This document shows positions 22,451 to 25,363 of a stretch of 25,363 nt of DNA, one piece after another. Positions within the stretch are counted from its first letter, which is position 1, and each line of letters starts with the position of its first letter. The position numbers and the translations under genes were made by a program. Below the pieces are notes generated by a model, which did not search any database, was not told where the DNA came from, and was given only the letters and a program-made list of their open reading frames with translations. Source of the stretch: Conidiobolus incongruus B7586 (lineage: Eukaryota; Entomophthoromycota; Entomophthoromycetes; Entomophthorales; Conidiobolaceae); assembly GCA_000697335.1 (NCBI GenBank), contig JNEM01014741.1, positions 1 to 25,363 of the forward strand. Reading direction: 5' to 3'.

Positions 22451-23466
22451 TTAAAACCTAGTGTATCTACCTTTAACTTTTCTAATTTCTTTAAGTTTAT
22501 AGGGTATAGAATCAATTAACTTCTTACACTAAGAAAGGTTAATCTTGTTTTATACTTCTTAAACATATTCCTAAATTTAATCTAAATTTTTTGCTAGGGG
22601 GAAAGCTTTAATAGCTTTTTTTAACTAATCCTAAAGGTGTTTAATTAGATTAAAGTTAAGAGATTGAAGAAGCTACTTTATAACTGTTATCTTGTTATTT
22701 TTAAGCTATTTGGTAGTAAAAGCTATAATATAGCAAGAGGCATTATCTTACTGGAAAATAACATCAGATTTGTTTAACCTATATTATTTAATAGTTTTTT
22801 CAATTTATTATTTAGAATACTTTAGTACATTTCAGTATTAATTCCCCTATTAACTTTACAAAGATACCCTACACCTAAAGATAATATACATCCCTAAATA
22901 ATAATTAACCCACTATTATACTTTTGGGTAAAATTAACATGATGGTTATAAAGTAGTTCTATATCTTTTTTGAAGCATCTAGTTTTTTTATTAAATCTAC
23001 TAAAATATATTTTTGTTTCATTAAATTAAATAACCTTACTCTAATTAGTTTTAATTCAACATTAGTGGTGATATTTAAACTCCCACCTAGTTTTACAATG
23101 GGATTTTTTTAGTTGGGGGTGTTTTTTCTTAAGGTGTAAGTGGTATCTATACTAACATAAAGCACATATAATAGTATTAGTGTTAACTAATATTCTTGTA
23201 TAGTTTTATAGTTTCTGTTATATTTCTACAGTAGTACTACATTTGCCTGTATTAACTAACCTATAAATATACTTCTCATCATATTCATTTATAATTTTAG
23301 TATGCTTAAGTTTAGGTTTAAATGTTTCTTTATTGTTATTCTTAACAACCTTAACTATAATAAACTAGCTAACACTAGTAATTCTAGCAATATTATAAGT
23401 TGATTTACTTTCTTTATAAAGTTAATTAATACACAAGTAGATTTTTTTAGAGAGGGATTTAGGTAT
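22451..23466 (-). pseudogene. Tc1-like transposase, DD34E type, inactivated
   Basis: About 338 codons on the minus strand, from a likely former start at 23466 (now ATA) to TAA at 22451-22453, which matches Tc1 transposase length. Many in-frame stops and at least one frameshift break it. Recognisable blocks in order: N-terminal DNA-binding region (YIYRLVNTGKCSTTVEI), SKVI-stop-FNETKI matching the family's W-S-K-V-I-x-S-D-E (first Asp now Asn, codon 23020-23022), Q-stop-DNA (Asp codon 22745-22747), and SLNFNLIKHL matching SPDLNPIEHLWD (Glu now Lys, codon 22640-22642). There are 34 residues between the last two catalytic positions. Stops replace Trp or Gln at many conserved sites. Confidence 0.86.
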
Positions 23467-23574
23467 AATGATACTAATAAAAAAAATTTAGTATATTTGT
23501 AAAATATTATATAAAATAATAGCAAAGAGAGAAAAAAGATATGGTTATATATTGTTAAATATATCCCCTTATCT

Positions 23575-23792
23575 CAAAAACCTGCAAATTTATAACTCAC
23601 CTTAGTTAAATATTAAGGGTTAATATTTTTGCTAATAGTTTACTAAATATATCTAAATATATTTATTTATAATTAAATAATATACCTTAATTATATATTA
23701 TAGTTTTAAGTAATCTAATATATACAATTGTTTTAATTATTAATTAAAATATATATATTTTTGATTTTATAACTCACTTTTGTAGGTTAGTG
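23575..23792 (-). repeat. Right terminal inverted repeat (IR/DR type)
   Basis: Reverse complement of the left repeat: the inner end is CCTGCAAATTTATAACTCAC and the outer end ATAACTCACTTTTGTAGGTT. Few differences from the left repeat in the matched blocks imply a fairly young insertion. Confidence 0.85.
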
Positions 23793-23982
23793 TATATATT
23801 ATATAACTATTAACTTAATATTTTAAAATTAAAATTATAATGATTAAATCCCTCTTTAAAAAAGTTTATTTATATAATAATTAAATTTATAATAAAAATT
23901 AATCAATTTATAAAATTTTTAAAATTATTAATATTAGTTAATTTATTATAATTAAAGTTATAATTGGTATAAAAATTAAAAA

Positions 23983-25214
23983 ATAGCAAATTTTTTAATT
24001 TCTGATCTTTTAAATATATTATATATTTTGAAAAATTATATATATATATAATATATAGGAAAATAAATATTTTCAAACTATATATATATATATTCAATTT
24101 TAATTATTTTTTTATTAAAATATTTTGATTTTAAAATTTATATTTAAATTTAATTATACTTAAACTAAATTGTGATTATCAAAAGGTTTTTATTTTTATA
24201 CCTTTAAAACTTAACCATAAATCCTTTAAAATTATCTAAAACTTGTAAATAGCTTATAAAGATGATATTTTATCTAAAACTACCATATATCACTAGATTT
24301 GTGATTTCAAAGCTAGAAAAAACATTATTCAAAATTTATCAAAATTTAAAAAACTAATTTTTATTATTATTCTTTTATTTATTAATAAAATAAAAAAATA
24401 TATTAAGAAATACCTTTGTTTAATTAAAGAGTTATCAAAGTAATTTAATAATAATTATATAAGCATATTATATTTACTTAAGTTTAAACTTAGATTAATT
24501 AATAAAAATATAAATTAAATATCTTTTAATTTATTAAAAGCTTGAAAAAATTAAAATAGCTATAACTAAATTAAATTTATTAAGATATAACTAAAAATAA
24601 AGGTTTTTACAGCAAATACTTATAATTAATAAATTTTAGATTTTTTTATACAATTCTTTATTTAAAAATAAAACAAGATGTTAGGTTAAGTTAAATTAAT
24701 CCCCTTTATAAATTCTAATAAACAAGTATTTTAAATATAAATAAATATTAATTATTGTAATAGATTATAATAATATATAGTTTTCTTATTTAATAACTTA
24801 AAGAAAATTAATTAATAATAAATTATCTATTATCTTTTTAAATAATATATTTTTAGATAATATTTTTAATATAAATTAAAAATATTTATTATTTTATATA
24901 ATAATTATAAAATATATAAAATTAAAGTTATAAAAAATTTTTTATATATAAAAAATAGAGAGAGTTACCATATTTAATTTATTTACTTGATTATAACCCA
25001 TGTAATTATAATTATTTTAAATAATTAAAAAAATTGCTTATAAGAAAAAAAATTCCTATAAACAAATTAAATTGGATTGTAAAATATTAAATTTTAGTCT
25101 TTAATAAAAAAAACTATTTTTTAAATAATAAAAGTTTATTGAAAGTATAAAAAAGAGTTATTAATAATAAAAAAGGCTATTAATTTTATATTATTTATTA
25201 ATTTTTATATTAAT
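23983..25214 (+). mobile_element. Mariner-type DNA transposon, copy 2 (dead, older), inserted in the old Tc1-like element
   Basis: Aligns along its length with the copy at 11932: the left end AAATTTTTTAATTTCTGATC, then AAACTTAACCATAAATCCTTTAAAATTAT, and the 3' end GAGTTATTAATAATAAAA. The right terminal repeat seems lost or unrecognisable, so the right edge is set where Tc1 sequence resumes. The edges are accurate only to some tens of bases. Confidence 0.75.
24162..25175 (+). pseudogene. Mariner transposase relic, copy 2
   Basis: Heavily decayed match to the first copy, with stops in every frame. The HDN block has become YNN (His to Tyr, Asp to Asn), and the last catalytic block reads LDYNPCNY, so the final Asp has also become Asn. 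It keeps a Pro codon that copy 1 has lost (NPC against NLC), so the two copies decayed independently from a common better-preserved parent. It is not functional. Confidence 0.68.
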
Positions 25215-25363
25215 AAAAACAATATTAAAATAAAAGTTAAATTTAAACTCAAGTATATTAAAACTATAAATAAATATAATAAAAAGTATATTTATAGATT
25301 AGTTAATATAAGTAAATATAATACTATTATAAAAATATAATAAAAACTATTAAATTATATAAA

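Larger units (their letters stand above)
22221..23792 (-). mobile_element. Inner Tc1-like DNA transposon with long terminal inverted repeats (dead)
   Basis: 1572 bases, close to the classic Tc1 size, with ends CACTAACCTGCAAAAGTGAG and its near-exact complement, flanked on both sides by TA (22219-22220 and 23793-23794), the Tc1/mariner target duplication. It lies within another, older Tc1-like element of the same family. It carries one minus-strand transposase relic. Each end repeat has two sites sharing GTGAGTTATAAA in the same direction, the IR/DR layout. Confidence 0.87.
21933..25363 (+). mobile_element. Old Tc1-like transposon, in three pieces, running past the window end
   Basis: Pieces 21935-22220, 23793-about 23982 and about 25215-25363. 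The first is a terminal repeat in the same orientation as, and alignable with, that of the inner element. The second and third align, in order and on the plus strand, with the reverse complement of the inner element's transposase 5' half (for example AAATCCCTCTTTAAAAAAG against AAATCCCTCTCTAAAAAAA, and AAGTATATTTATAGATTAG against AAGTATATTTATAGGTTAG). The element was split first by the minus-strand Tc1-like copy and also by a mariner copy. It has more A and T than the inner copy at aligned sites, so it is older. Its 3' part lies outside the window. Confidence 0.78.

Noticed and set aside
23903-24097. 64-codon minus-strand frame
   Set aside because: A Lys/Asn/Ile/Tyr-only frame spanning the junction of the old Tc1-like element and mariner copy 2, open only by chance in AT-rich DNA.
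1-25363. CRISPR arrays, prokaryotic operons, toxin-antitoxin or phage defence genes
   Set aside because: Spliceosomal introns, Pol III tRNA genes and fungal transporters mark the window as eukaryotic; no spaced direct-repeat array was seen.

Overview
The window looks like nuclear DNA of an AT-rich fungus, most likely an early-diverging (zygomycete-grade or chytrid-grade) lineage; this placement is inference. The evidence is two fungal-type DHA1 drug:H+ antiporter genes, a gene broken up by six introns of about 50 bases with GT...TAG ends, nuclear tRNA genes with Pol III T-runs, very long AT-rich spacers, and decayed Tc1/mariner DNA transposons. No operon, rRNA, CRISPR array or prokaryotic signal was seen.

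Layout. 1-4147: AT-rich spacer. 4303-5777: first DHA1 (Qdr-like) transporter, two exons. 6869-8138: seven-exon gamma-SNAP, a vesicle-fusion adaptor; no single reading frame shows the gene whole, so it was assembled by splice sites. 8139-8860: spacer. 8861-9303: island of visibly higher G+C running straight into a decayed tRNA-Arg(ACG)-like gene (9304-9378). 9379-9875: AT-rich spacer with an (AT)n run. 9876-10465: second higher-G+C island, with a broken minus-strand reading frame, ending at an intact tRNA-Leu(CAA) (10466-10548). 10549-11931: spacer. 11932-13185: mariner transposon. 13186-17942: long spacer. 18144-19535: second DHA1 transporter, single exon, with a more C-rich codon choice. 19536-21480: spacer, followed by a possible lone Tc1-type terminus. 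21933 to the window end: nested DNA transposons.

The nest is the most notable structure. An old plus-strand Tc1-like element begins at about 21935. It is interrupted by a younger minus-strand Tc1-like element (22221-23792, about 215-base terminal repeats, TA target duplication), resumes at 23793, is interrupted again by a second mariner copy (about 23983-25214), and resumes from about 25215 to the window end. All four transposons are dead, and many differences are C-to-T or G-to-A. This includes Trp/Gln codons turned into stops and catalytic Asp/Glu codons turned into Asn/Lys, the pattern left by repeat-directed C-to-T mutation or deamination of methylated C.

The three protein genes are all on the plus strand, kilobases apart, and look like independent housekeeping or transport genes rather than a pathway cluster. 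No new multi-gene system is evident. The best leads are the nested transposon bed, the higher-G+C islands abutting both tRNA genes, and the unrecognised broken reading frame at 9876-10436.
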